From Nitrospira sp. (GTDB lineage: Bacteria > Nitrospirota > Nitrospiria > Nitrospirales > Nitrospiraceae): 64,000 nucleotides of DNA. Location of the stretch: NCBI GenBank assembly GCA_024331125.1, contig JANDJI010000002.1, forward strand, positions 434,001 to 498,000, read 5' to 3'. Positions 54,093 through 62,320 of this stretch are shown here, piece by piece. Position numbers and translations under genes: made by a program. A model generated the notes under the pieces. The model saw only the letters and a program-made list of their open reading frames with translations, was not told the DNA's origin and did not search any database. Every line of letters begins with the position of its first letter. Positions within the stretch are counted from its first letter, which is position 1.

Positions 54093-55346
54093 ATGAAGCG
54101 CGTCGGCATGATCCTCACCGTCGTCGCCGTCGGGCTGGCCGTCGGTGGATACGTCCTATTCAGCGGAGATCGGAAAGAGCCGGTTCGATATCGGACGGCC
54201 AAGATCGAGCGAGGCGCCGTGGTTTCGGTCGTCAGCGCCACCGGAACGATCAATCCCGTGGTGTCGGTTCAAGTCGGCACACAGGTGTCCGGCATGATCA
54301 AGAGTCTGCACGCCGATTTCAATACGCGGGTGAAAGCCGGACAAACGGTGGCGGTGATCGACCCCGAACCGTTCAGAGCCCGTCGCGACCAGGCTGCAAG
54401 CAACCTTGAAATGGCTCGGGCCGCTTTGGCCAAAGCGCGGACGGACCTTGCGCAACGCAGGCGGGAGCTTGAGCGGCTGAAACCGTTGATGGCGGAACAG
54501 TTCGTCTCGCAAAATGACGTCGATCTCGCCACGACCAATTATGAGAGTGCCGAGGCGCAAGTTCGGGTCGCCGAGGCGCAGGTCAGACAGGCGGAGGCGG
54601 CATTGAACGCGGCCGATCTCGATCTTAAGTACACGATCATTCGCTCGCCGGTGGACGGTATCGTCGTCGCGCGCAACGTGGAAGTCGGACAGACGGTGGC
54701 CGCGAGCTTTGCGACGCCGAACCTGTTTTTGATCGCGCTGGATTTGACTCAAATGCAAGTGGACACCAACGTCAGTGAGTCCGACATCGGAGGAATCGTC
54801 GAGGGCATGGAGGCGACGTTTACCGTTGACACCTACCCGGGCGTTCAGTTTCACGGCGTCGTTCGCCAGGTTCGCTTGGCTCCGATCAACGTGCAAAACG
54901 TCGTGACCTACAACGTGGTGGTGGGCGTCGACAATCGTGATCTGCGTCTCAAGCCCGGGATGACGGCGAACGTCTCGATCGTTGTCGCCAAAAAGAACGA
55001 CGTTTTGAAGGTGCCCAATGCCGCGCTGCGATTCAGCCCGCCTCAGAAGGATCGACCGGATACCAGAGGGAAGGATGAACAGGGCACGAAGGCAGGAGGG
55101 AGGTTGAACGGTGAGTCCGCGGTTCCGGAACAAGGCGGACCGGCAAAAAGAATTTGGAGACTGGCGATCGACGATGAGCCGGAACCGCTGGTTATTCGGA
55201 CGGGTATTTCAGACGGCGTATGGACGGAAGTGTCGGATGGTGATGTGAAAGAGGGAGATTCGGTCATCGTCGGGCTTGAATCGTCCAGGAGTGAACGGAG
55301 ATCAAGCGAATTGCCTCCCGGTTTCGGCGGCGGTCGCCGCCGGTGA
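54093..55346 (+). CDS. Periplasmic adaptor protein of MacA type
   Basis: 417 residues with an N-terminal membrane anchor ('MILTVVAVGLAVGGYVLF'). 'GTINPVVSVQVGTQVSGMI', 'TRVKAGQTVAVIDPEPF' (lipoyl half), a coiled-coil hairpin (about 90-180) and 'YTIIRSPVDGIVVARNVEVG' (second half) define the HlyD/MacA family. It spans the periplasm and links the MacB-like pump to an outer membrane channel. No TolC is encoded here. The ATPase gene follows after 110 bases. Confidence 0.92.
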   Translation: MKRVGMILTVVAVGLAVGGYVLFSGDRKEPVRYRTAKIERGAVVSVVSATGTINPVVSVQVGTQVSGMIKSLHADFNTRVKAGQTVAVIDPEPFRARRDQAASNLEMARAALAKARTDLAQRRRELERLKPLMAEQFVSQNDVDLATTNYESAEAQVRVAEAQVRQAEAALNAADLDLKYTIIRSPVDGIVVARNVEVGQTVAASFATPNLFLIALDLTQMQVDTNVSESDIGGIVEGMEATFTVDTYPGVQFHGVVRQVRLAPINVQNVVTYNVVVGVDNRDLRLKPGMTANVSIVVAKKNDVLKVPNAALRFSPPQKDRPDTRGKDEQGTKAGGRLNGESAVPEQGGPAKRIWRLAIDDEPEPLVIRTGISDGVWTEVSDGDVKEGDSVIVGLESSRSERRSSELPPGFGGGRRR

Positions 55347-55456
55347 TTCGGCGTTCAATGATGATGGTCGCGGGATAAGTCCAAAAATGGCCCGCGTCTT
55401 GGACCACGCCATGATTTCCGCGCTTGTCATATGGATGATGAGGAGGATCGGCGTCG

Positions 55457-56176
55457 ATGGCCGCGCTCATTTCTTGTGAGGATCTCTGGAAGATCTATCG
55501 TCTCGGCGACGTGGAGGTCCAGGCCCTCCGAGGGGTTGATTTGCTCATTAAGGAAGGGGAGTTCGTCGCGATCATGGGAGCGTCCGGCTCGGGGAAATCG
55601 ACGCTGATGAATATACTCGGCTGTCTGGATCGACCGACGAAGGGCTGTTATCGGCTGCAAGGGGTCGACGTCGGAGGATTGCGCGCCGATCAATTGGCCG
55701 AGATTCGCAACCGCCGGATCGGCTTCGTGTTTCAAAACTTCAATCTCATTCCCCGCACCAGCGCGTTGGAAAACGTGCAACTCCCGTTGTTTTATCGAGG
55801 CCTGCCGCTGAGGCAACAGAGGGCCCTCGCGGCGGAAGCGCTCGCGCGCGTCGGACTTCAGGGCCGAGAGAACCATTATCCGTCGCAACTGTCCGGGGGA
55901 CAACAGCAGCGGGTCGCGATCGCGCGAGCGTTGGTCGCTTCTCCGTCGCTCTTGCTGGCCGATGAGCCCACGGGCAACCTCGATACCCAATCGAGTCTGG
56001 AAATCATGGCGATTCTCGATGGGTTGAATAAAAAGCAGGGGATTACCATCATCTTGGTGACACACGAGACGGACATTGCCGCCTATGCCGAACGGGAAGT
56101 CGTCATGAAAGATGGCCGCATTTTAACGGATCGCAAAACACCGTCCGGCGCATCCGCTCTGCCGGTCGAGGCATAA
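55457..56176 (+). CDS. ABC transporter ATPase, MacB-type
   Basis: 239 residues; GAGGAGG lies ahead of the ATG. Walker A '[15 protein letters not shown]', Q-loop '[11 protein letters not shown]', signature '[15 protein letters not shown]' and Walker B '[12 protein letters not shown]'. This is the LolD/MacB nucleotide-binding class used in mechanotransmission pumps. The permease starts at its stop (overlap of one base), so the pump is split in two chains where classical MacB is one. Confidence 0.94.
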   Translation: MAALISCEDLWKIYRLGDVEVQALRGVDLLIKEGEFVAIMGASGSGKSTLMNILGCLDRPTKGCYRLQGVDVGGLRADQLAEIRNRRIGFVFQNFNLIPRTSALENVQLPLFYRGLPLRQQRALAAEALARVGLQGRENHYPSQLSGGQQQRVAIARALVASPSLLLADEPTGNLDTQSSLEIMAILDGLNKKQGITIILVTHETDIAAYAEREVVMKDGRILTDRKTPSGASALPVEA

Positions 56177-57411
56177 TGCCCACCTTTTTGTTGTTGACCG
56201 CTCTGACGGCGGTTCGGATTCTCGGTCGCAATCGGCTCCGAACCGGATTGACCATGTTGGGGATCGTGATCGGCGTGGGAGCGGTCATTGCAATGGTCAG
56301 TATCGGCGAGGGGGCGAAGGCCGCCGTCGCCGAACGGGTGGCCAGCATGGGGACCAACGTCATCCTTATCCTGCCCGGGGCCGTCACGACCGGCGGTGTG
56401 CGGGGAGGGCAAGGAGGGGTGGTGACGTTGACGACGGCCGATGCCGTCGAACTGAAAAAGCGCGTCCCCTTGCTCCGCGAAACCGGATGGGCCAGGCGCG
56501 ACGTGATGCAGATCGTCCATGGCAACAAGAATTGGAATGGAACGGTCAATGGAATTTCACCGAGCTATCTGACGATTCGGGGATGGTCGTTCACCGGCGG
56601 CGGGCCGTTTACGCAACAGGATCTTGACACGGCGGCCCGAGTCGCCGTGCTCGGGCAAACGGCGGTCGACAATTTATTCGAGCCGGGGGAAGAGCCGGTC
56701 GGCGCCATCATCCGTATCAACCACGTGCCGTTTCGCGTCATCGGCACGTTGGCTCCGAAAGGGCAGTCGGCCCAGGGAATGGATCAGGACGACGTCATTT
56801 TTATTCCCTTCAGCACCGCTGAGCGGAAAGTCTTCGGCACCTATTTTTTAGGCTCCGTCGGAGCGTTATTCGCCTCGACGGAACGGCCTGAGGATCTCGC
56901 GCCCGCGGTGGCGCAGATTCGCGAAGTGTTGAGACAGCGGCACCGGTTGCAGCCCGATCAAGACGACGATTTCTTTATCCGCACGCAGGTCGATATCGGA
57001 AAAGTGCATGAGGAGACGAGTGAGACGTTGACGATCATGTTGTTTTCCATCGCCTCCGTTTCTTTGTTGGTCGGGGGCATCGGCATTATGAACATTCTCT
57101 TGGTGTCGGTGACGGAACGGACCAAAGAAATCGGCGTGCGGATGGCGGTGGGAGCGACCAGGCGGCACATTCTGATTCAGTTTTTGGTCGAAGCGATGAC
57201 CCTGAGCGTCCTCGGAGGTTGTCTGGGAATCCTTGTCGGCATTCTGGGCGCGCGGGCGACGACGGCTGTCGCCGGATGGCCGACGATTATTTCGCCGGAA
57301 ACGGTGATCGCCGCGTTTGTGTTCTCCGTGGCCGTAGGGTTGTTCTTCGGCTTGTATCCCGCCAACAAGGCAGCCTGGATGAATCCGATCGACGCCCTGC
57401 GGTACGAGTAG
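56176..57411 (+). CDS. ABC transporter permease, MacB/FtsX-type
   Basis: 411 residues with four membrane segments: one at the start ('LTMLGIVIGVGAVIAMV'), a long periplasmic domain (about 45-275), and three C-terminal segments ('ETLTIMLFSIASVSLLVGGIGIMNI', given in part, 'LGGCLGILVGILGA', 'VIAAFVFSVAVGLFFGLYP'). 'TERTKEIGVRMAVGA' is the conserved coupling helix. With the two preceding genes it forms a tripartite exporter of drugs, peptides or lipids; substrate unknown. Confidence 0.93.
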   Translation: MPTFLLLTALTAVRILGRNRLRTGLTMLGIVIGVGAVIAMVSIGEGAKAAVAERVASMGTNVILILPGAVTTGGVRGGQGGVVTLTTADAVELKKRVPLLRETGWARRDVMQIVHGNKNWNGTVNGISPSYLTIRGWSFTGGGPFTQQDLDTAARVAVLGQTAVDNLFEPGEEPVGAIIRINHVPFRVIGTLAPKGQSAQGMDQDDVIFIPFSTAERKVFGTYFLGSVGALFASTERPEDLAPAVAQIREVLRQRHRLQPDQDDDFFIRTQVDIGKVHEETSETLTIMLFSIASVSLLVGGIGIMNILLVSVTERTKEIGVRMAVGATRRHILIQFLVEAMTLSVLGGCLGILVGILGARATTAVAGWPTIISPETVIAAFVFSVAVGLFFGLYPANKAAWMNPIDALRYE

Positions 57412-57584
57412 GCCAGGCGGGATCGGTCCGGTCAACAGTTTGCTTCCTCGATGAGAGGTGGTTGTCATTTCGACACCTAACGTTCAAGTTGAAGGGCGTA
57501 TGGCTTGCTGCGCGTCGCTTTCGAATGCGTCGTTACGTGGCTTCTGTCTCAAGAAGTTCGCTTGTGGATGCAGGAGCGTGGTTG

Positions 57585-58181
57585 TCAAATCGTGGGCGGG
57601 GAGTCGGCAGTGGTCAGACAGACTTCGATCCGAGGGTTGAGTTTGTCCATCCGTTTGTACAGATGGGTTTCGATGATGCGGTTGTCGTTGATGCCCAGTC
57701 CTTCGCAGACGGCGTCTTGCGTGATTTTCAAGCCGCCGTCCACGTCACGACGCAGCGGCGTCGTGAAGTAAAAATGGATCGAGAGGGCCAGCGGCGTCGA
57801 TTGAAGCCGTTTCATCAAGGAAGCGCGGGCCGGTGATTGAGCCAGGGCGATCCAGATGTGGCGGCTGACCAGAGCCTTGTACGACCGACCGGCGGAGGAC
57901 AGCAAGCGGCGGCCGTTCACGGTGGCGTATTGATGGTTGATGCTGGGAGGAACGGGCAGAATCATCGACAGATGTTCCGGCGTCACCGTGACGGTAGAGA
58001 GACATTCAGGTTGGCGCCTGAGTTTTTGAACCGTGTGCGATGGAATTGATCCGGTGGAACGAGCGCGCGCAATCGAAGGGACAGGGACTGAGAACGGCTT
58101 TTTTTTCTGCGAGCGAATCGAGAGGACCGGAACGGAAAGTGGAAAGGGGCGTGGGATGAATCGCCGGCGACGTGAGGGCAT
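57585..58181 (-). CDS. RusA-like Holliday junction resolvase
   Basis: The frame is open for 198 residues from an ATG 8 bases after the mraZ stop, but similarity begins near residue 73: 'MILPVPPSINHQYATVNGR', 'SIHFYFTTPLRRDVDGGLK', 'AVCEGLGINDNRIIE'. The Asp residues of 'RRDVDG' and 'GINDN' match the RusA catalytic set. The basic, Pro/Ser-rich first 70 residues may be untranslated; the ATG at 57965 would give 126 residues, near the family's usual 120. RusA resolves recombination junctions and is typically of phage origin. Confidence 0.75.
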   Translation of the reverse strand: MPSRRRRFIPRPFPLSVPVLSIRSQKKKPFSVPVPSIARARSTGSIPSHTVQKLRRQPECLSTVTVTPEHLSMILPVPPSINHQYATVNGRRLLSSAGRSYKALVSRHIWIALAQSPARASLMKRLQSTPLALSIHFYFTTPLRRDVDGGLKITQDAVCEGLGINDNRIIETHLYKRMDKLNPRIEVCLTTADSPPTI

Positions 58182-58189
58182 GAATCGAG

Positions 58190-58630
58190 CTATAAGAGAT
58201 TCATGATCTTGGCCATGTTTTGCTCATACCGATCTTCCGTGCGAGTCAGATAGCGCCGCCATTCGCCGGGGCTCCAAATCTCGATTCGATGGTACAGACC
58301 GACCAGGATGACTTCCTGGTCGTCATCGAGCGGCAGCATTTTTCGCAAGCGGGCGGGGATCAGAATGCGGCCCGCTTTATCGATGTCCGAGGTGCCGGCT
58401 TCCGACACGACAAAGTGCATGAAGAGACGGCTTTGATCGTCATCCAGCGAGGCCTTCGTGCGCTCGAGCACTTGGTTCCATTCCTTCGCCGAGTACAACA
58501 ACAACGATTGTTCTTGGCCTTTCAAAAAGACGACCGCCTGCCCTTCCGCTTCGATTTGCTCGCGAAGGGGGGAGGGGGCGATAAAGCGCCCTTTTTCATC
58601 CAGTTTGCACAGATATTCTCCGGCGAACAT
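58190..58630 (-). CDS. mraZ: Transcriptional regulator MraZ
   Basis: 146 residues with both AbrB-like halves: 'YLCKLDEKGRFIAPSPLRE' and 'SDIDKAGRILIPARLRKML'. MraZ normally is the first gene of the division and cell wall cluster and represses it. Here rsmH does not follow; instead a RusA-like gene lies 8 bases downstream and an excisionase-type HTH 19 bases upstream. GGGAG lies just before the ATG. Confidence 0.93.
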   Translation of the reverse strand: MFAGEYLCKLDEKGRFIAPSPLREQIEAEGQAVVFLKGQEQSLLLYSAKEWNQVLERTKASLDDDQSRLFMHFVVSEAGTSDIDKAGRILIPARLRKMLPLDDDQEVILVGLYHRIEIWSPGEWRRYLTRTEDRYEQNMAKIMNLL

Positions 58631-58649
58631 GGCTCCCGGCCTCGTCAGC

Positions 58650-58847
58650 TCAGCGATTGGTCACGGTTCTGGTCCGGCTGCGAATCCATTGCTCAAGATC
58701 CAATCGGACGAACCGCCATTCTTTTCCCAACTTGAACGCGGGAATCTGATGGCTCCTCAAATACCGATAGAGTGTGCGGCGAGTGATTTTCAGATAACGA
58801 CACGTTTCTTCGACCGTCATCAATTCGCTTTTGGGAAGCGCGCTCAT
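58650..58847 (-). CDS. Excisionase-type helix-turn-helix protein
   Basis: 65 residues, almost all one MerR-like winged helix: 'LMTVEETCRYLKITRRTLYRYLRSHQ' (the HTH, in part) then 'IPAFKLGKEWRFVRLDLEQWI'. Proteins of this kind bind DNA and include phage excisionases, but many are chromosomal regulators. It starts the mraZ-rusA run and there is no integrase nearby. Confidence 0.85.
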   Translation of the reverse strand: MSALPKSELMTVEETCRYLKITRRTLYRYLRSHQIPAFKLGKEWRFVRLDLEQWIRSRTRTVTNR

Positions 58848-58960
58848 TCCGCCACCACGGTCCGTATTCGCGAAGAAGCCCTTTCACGCGCATCATGGCA
58901 ATGGAGCGCATTGTCTGGCGACATGCGGAGATTGTCAAGGAAAATGTATGACAATGGCTG

Positions 58961-59317
58961 TCATTCGCTGTCACTATCGTTCGATTCTCCAGTTTGATCC
59001 ATAGGGGTTTCTTGCTCCATCATGGCGTCCATGTCCAGGTCGTCGCCGAAGTCTTCGCCCATTTCATGTTTCATTTTTTGCATGAAACGGGCCATGCTCC
59101 GCGGATCCTGTTCGTCCAGTCCATCGAGATCGGCGGACTCAGCCAGGGACTCCATCCGAGCTTCCTCGGATTTTGGCGCGGCGAACCGGGACATGACACG
59201 GTCCAACTCAAGACCGCCGCAATGGCGGCAAGAAACCGAGAGCGGGTTGCGATAATTCAACACCAAAAGCGAACTCCGCTTCTTACAACTTCGACACATG
59301 TATTCGTAAATCGGCAT
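58961..59317 (-). CDS. FmdB-family zinc ribbon protein
   Basis: 118 residues starting 'MPIYEYMCRSC' with GAGGAGA 12 bases ahead. The zinc ribbon is C-X2-C at 'CRSC' and 'CRHCGG', the FmdB regulatory-protein domain. The acidic second half ('EMGEDFGDDLDMDAMMEQE') is of low complexity. It follows comF by 19 bases. FmdB was first linked to formamidase regulation; the role of these small proteins is unclear. Confidence 0.88.
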   Translation of the reverse strand: MPIYEYMCRSCKKRSSLLVLNYRNPLSVSCRHCGGLELDRVMSRFAAPKSEEARMESLAESADLDGLDEQDPRSMARFMQKMKHEMGEDFGDDLDMDAMMEQETPMDQTGESNDSDSE

Positions 59318-59336
59318 GGGGGCATTCTCCTCTTCG

Positions 59337-60185
59337 TTAGCCGGACGGCCGACCATCCCGCCGTTGAAACAGTCGATCGGGGACATGGCTCGCGTCCATC
59401 GTTCGCCCCAACGTGAGGGCGAACACGTCGCTTGATCCGGCCTTGCGGAGCGCCTTGGCGCATTCGTTGATCGTCGCGCCGGTCGTGAAGACGTCGTCGA
59501 TCAACAAGATGCGTTTTCCGGCCACGGCGCGAGGGTGTGGGACGGTGAACGCGCCGCGGAGGTTTTTGAGCCGTTCTTTCCGCCTCAGCGAGATTTGTGG
59601 AGGAGCAGGCCGGTGGCGGATCAAGTCGGCGCAGGATACGGGAAGACCGAGGTGGCGGCCGATCCGATCAGCCAGGAGCAATGATTGATTGAACTCTCGT
59701 TCGCGCAGTCGCTCGATGTGGAGGGGGACCGGAACGATGACGTCGAGGGACTCGAATCGAGGAAGGCGGTCGGTGATGAGGCGGGCCAAAGGAGCCGCCA
59801 GCGAGACCTTTCCCTGATATTTGAAGAGATGTAAAGCTTCCCGCAGAGGCGAGCGGTAAGGATACAACGTCCAGGCCTTCGTATAAGAGGGTGGATGTTT
59901 CCTGCAGGATTGGCACGTATGATCGGGCGCATGGGACGTCGCGGCCGGCGAGAGAAACGGGTAGCCGCAACGCGCACAGCGGGAAGAGTCGATGGGAACA
60001 ATGGAATTCCAACAACCGACACAGAAGCAAGGAATCGGACTATCGGCCAGAGGAAGGCCGCAAGTCGCGCAGTCGACCGGCAACAAAAACCGCACGGCTT
60101 GCCGTGTTATCCCGCGAACAGAATCGATGAACGAACTGGCCATCGATGGCATCATTCCGACGGTAAATCGATGACACTGGTCCAT
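59337..60185 (-). CDS. ComF-family phosphoribosyltransferase-like protein
   Basis: 282 residues. A zinc ribbon near the start ('CATCGLPL', 'CARCGYPF', 'CQSCRKH') is followed by a type I phosphoribosyltransferase fold with 'IVPVPLHIERLREREFNQS' and the PRPP loop 'ILLIDDVFTTGATINECAKAL'. ComF is needed for DNA uptake in some bacteria and for recombination-linked steps. An ATG at codon 11 or 15 is equally possible as start. Confidence 0.9.
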   Translation of the reverse strand: MDQCHRFTVGMMPSMASSFIDSVRGITRQAVRFLLPVDCATCGLPLADSPIPCFCVGCWNSIVPIDSSRCARCGYPFLSPAATSHAPDHTCQSCRKHPPSYTKAWTLYPYRSPLREALHLFKYQGKVSLAAPLARLITDRLPRFESLDVIVPVPLHIERLREREFNQSLLLADRIGRHLGLPVSCADLIRHRPAPPQISLRRKERLKNLRGAFTVPHPRAVAGKRILLIDDVFTTGATINECAKALRKAGSSDVFALTLGRTMDASHVPDRLFQRRDGRPSG

Positions 60186-60302
60186 AAGCCGAACGCATGG
60201 GTTCTGTCAAGGTTGTGCCGTTCCGAACCGGTATGTTATACGATTGCCCGTTCGTGCCGAACCAGGGCGACGGCGCTTCATTCCTCGGAGACGCGGGCGT
60301 GC

Positions 60303-60998
60303 ATGGTTGTTCTTAAACGACTGTCGAAGACCTATATCCGAGGCGGGACCCTCGTCATCGCGTTGCGCGAGGTGGATCTTGAGATCAAAGAAGGCGACTT
60401 TTGCGCGTTCGTGGGGCCGAGCGGATGCGGCAAAAGCACGTTGCTGAATCTCGTTGCCGGGTTGGACCAGCCGACATCGGGCGAGATTATTCTCGACGGG
60501 CGATCCACCGCGAGGTTCAGCAACGCCGAATGGACGGCCATGCGCCGCGAAACCATCGGGATCGTTTTTCAAGCGTTTCATTTGGTCCCCGCGCTGACGG
60601 CCGAGGAAAATGTCGCGTTGCCGTTGCTATTGCGCGGGGAAGGACGGCGCGACGTGATGAAACGCGTGGATGAAATGTTGGAGATGGTGGGGATGGGGCC
60701 AAGGCGAAGCCATCGGCCGGGAGAGTTATCGGGCGGGGAGCAGCAGCGGGTGGCGATCGCCAGGGCGTTGGCCCATCGCCCGCGACTTCTTCTAGCCGAC
60801 GAGCCGACTGGAAACCTTGATTCCCATCAGGGCGCTGCGATCATGACGTTGTTGAAAACATTGGCGACGGCGGGGAAGCAAACGGTCCTGCTGGTGACGC
60901 ACAGCCGGCGCGCGGCTCAGACCGCGGACTACGTTTGGACGATGCAGGACGGCCGGCTCGTGGCGCGAGTCGAGCGGGTGGAGGAACCGGTTTCGTGA
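60303..60998 (+). CDS. ABC transporter ATPase, LolD-like
   Basis: 231 residues. Walker A '[17 protein letters not shown]', Q-loop '[12 protein letters not shown]', signature '[15 protein letters not shown]' and Walker B '[12 protein letters not shown]'. It belongs to the LolD/MacB class and most likely pairs with the FtsX-type permease at 62321. pyrD overlaps its stop and separates the two, with a LuxR gene on the other strand between them. Confidence 0.92.
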   Translation: MVVLKRLSKTYIRGGTLVIALREVDLEIKEGDFCAFVGPSGCGKSTLLNLVAGLDQPTSGEIILDGRSTARFSNAEWTAMRRETIGIVFQAFHLVPALTAEENVALPLLLRGEGRRDVMKRVDEMLEMVGMGPRRSHRPGELSGGEQQRVAIARALAHRPRLLLADEPTGNLDSHQGAAIMTLLKTLATAGKQTVLLVTHSRRAAQTADYVWTMQDGRLVARVERVEEPVS

Positions 60999-61927
60999 TG
61001 ACGGATCTGTCCACGACGATCGCGGGGGTCAAGTTTCCCGCCTGCTTCATGAACGCTTCCGGCGCGTTGTGCGTGACGCAAGAAGAGCTGACGGCGTTGG
61101 GACGGTCGCGCGCCGGCGCCATCGTGACCAAGTCGATGACGGTCGAGCCTCGACGAGGCAATCCGGAACCTCGGTATTATGGGTTCCAGGGCGGATCCAT
61201 CAATTCCATGGGGCTTCCCAATCTCGGCTACCGGGCCTACGCGGAATTGATCCCGGATCTGAAACGCTTTGGAAAGCCGGTCATCGCGAGCGTCGCAGGG
61301 CTATGCGAAGAGGATTTTGCGATCATCGCCGACGCGATCAATGCCGCGGGACCGGATTTGATCGAAGTGAATCTGTCCTGTCCGAATATTCCCGGAAAAC
61401 CGCAGATCGGCTATGACCTGGAGGCTTCGGAGCGGGTCATGAAACGGACGCGCGCGCTGATCACGGTTCCCATGGGCGTGAAACTTCCGCCGTATTTTGA
61501 TCCGGCGCATCATGAGGCGATGGGACAGGTCATCGCGCGAAGCGGCGTCGATTTTCTCAACGTGATCAACTCGGTGGGCAACGGGTTGGTCGTCGATCCC
61601 GAGCGGGAAACCGTGGTCATCAAACCGAAGGGAGGATTCGGGGGAGTGGGCGGAAAAATCATCAAGCCCGTGGCCCTGGCCAACGTCCGCGCGTTCTACA
61701 AATTGTTTCAGGGCGCCGTTCCCATCATCGGCACGGGCGGCGTCGTGGACGGCGGAGATGCCTTTGAGCACATCCTGTGCGGGGCGTCCGCCGTGCAGAT
61801 CGGAACGACGTTGGTGGAAGAAGGGCTTGATGTGTTCGGCAGGCTCGAAACCGAGTTGGCCGCGTTGATGGCCAAGAAAGGATATCGCTCGATCGAAGAC
61901 TTCCGAGGAGCCGTCAAGGAGTTATAG
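60998..61927 (+). CDS. pyrD: Dihydroorotate dehydrogenase, class 1A
   Basis: 309 residues, start overlapping the ATPase stop (TGATG). Class 1A features: 'FMNASGALC', 'AIVTKSMTVEPRRGNPEPR', 'SINSMGLPNLGY', 'VNLSCPNIPGKPQIGYD' with the catalytic Cys, and 'GTGGVVDGGDAFEHILCGA'. Class 1A enzymes are soluble and use fumarate as oxidant, unlike the quinone-linked class 2 of most Gram-negatives. It makes orotate for pyrimidine synthesis. Confidence 0.93.
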   Translation: MTDLSTTIAGVKFPACFMNASGALCVTQEELTALGRSRAGAIVTKSMTVEPRRGNPEPRYYGFQGGSINSMGLPNLGYRAYAELIPDLKRFGKPVIASVAGLCEEDFAIIADAINAAGPDLIEVNLSCPNIPGKPQIGYDLEASERVMKRTRALITVPMGVKLPPYFDPAHHEAMGQVIARSGVDFLNVINSVGNGLVVDPERETVVIKPKGGFGGVGGKIIKPVALANVRAFYKLFQGAVPIIGTGGVVDGGDAFEHILCGASAVQIGTTLVEEGLDVFGRLETELAALMAKKGYRSIEDFRGAVKEL

Positions 61928-61937
61928 GGCTTGGGGC

Positions 61938-62210
61938 TTATTTTCCGAAGCGGCGCGGCAACAGTCCCAATTTCAATGATCGACGGAGGAGTTGGGCGAC
62001 GTTGCGGACCTCCAGCCGGTGCATCAAGTGATAGCGATGCACTTCGACCGTGCGGATGCTGATGTCCAACGCGGCGGCGATTTCCCTGTTGGTATGGCCC
62101 ATGGCGACCATGGTTAGGATTTCGGATTGCCGAGGGGTCAGACGGCCGGACGCGCGGTGAGAACGTTTCGCTCGCGGGCTCTGAAGTGCCGTATTGCCTC
62201 TGGTTCGCAT
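61938..62210 (-). CDS. Stand-alone LuxR-type HTH regulator
   Basis: 90 residues from the ATG at 62210, nine bases after AAGGAG; a TTG further upstream is less likely. The GerE/LuxR domain is complete: 'LTPRQSEILTMVAMGHTNREIAAALDIS' (given in part as LTPRQSEIL and TNREIAAALDIS) and 'RTVEVHRYHLMHRLEVRN'. There is no receiver or autoinducer domain, only a short basic N-terminus. It lies 10 bases from the convergent pyrD and has its own promoter. Confidence 0.85.
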   Translation of the reverse strand: MRTRGNTALQSPRAKRSHRASGRLTPRQSEILTMVAMGHTNREIAAALDISIRTVEVHRYHLMHRLEVRNVAQLLRRSLKLGLLPRRFGK

Positions 62211-62241
62211 CTCCGTGCACTCCTTTCGATTGAACAAAGTC

Positions 62242-62270
62242 AGTCTAACAAAGGATCAAAAATGTGTAAA
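62242..62270 (-). promoter_or_regulatory. Sigma-70-type promoter for the LuxR gene
   Basis: On the minus strand TTTACA (62270-62265) and TAGACT (62247-62242) are 17 bases apart, matching 5 of 6 and 4 of 6. Transcription would start about 25 bases ahead of the ATG at 62210. Confidence 0.6.
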
Positions 62271-62320
62271 CGAATCGAGCGATTTGCCCGCTCTTCCGAG
62301 CGTTTCGTAATCCTGCCCGA

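Noticed and set aside
58650..58847. Prophage remnant suggested by excisionase-like HTH and RusA
   Set aside because: No integrase, capsid, attachment repeats or GC change; flanking genes are chromosomal.
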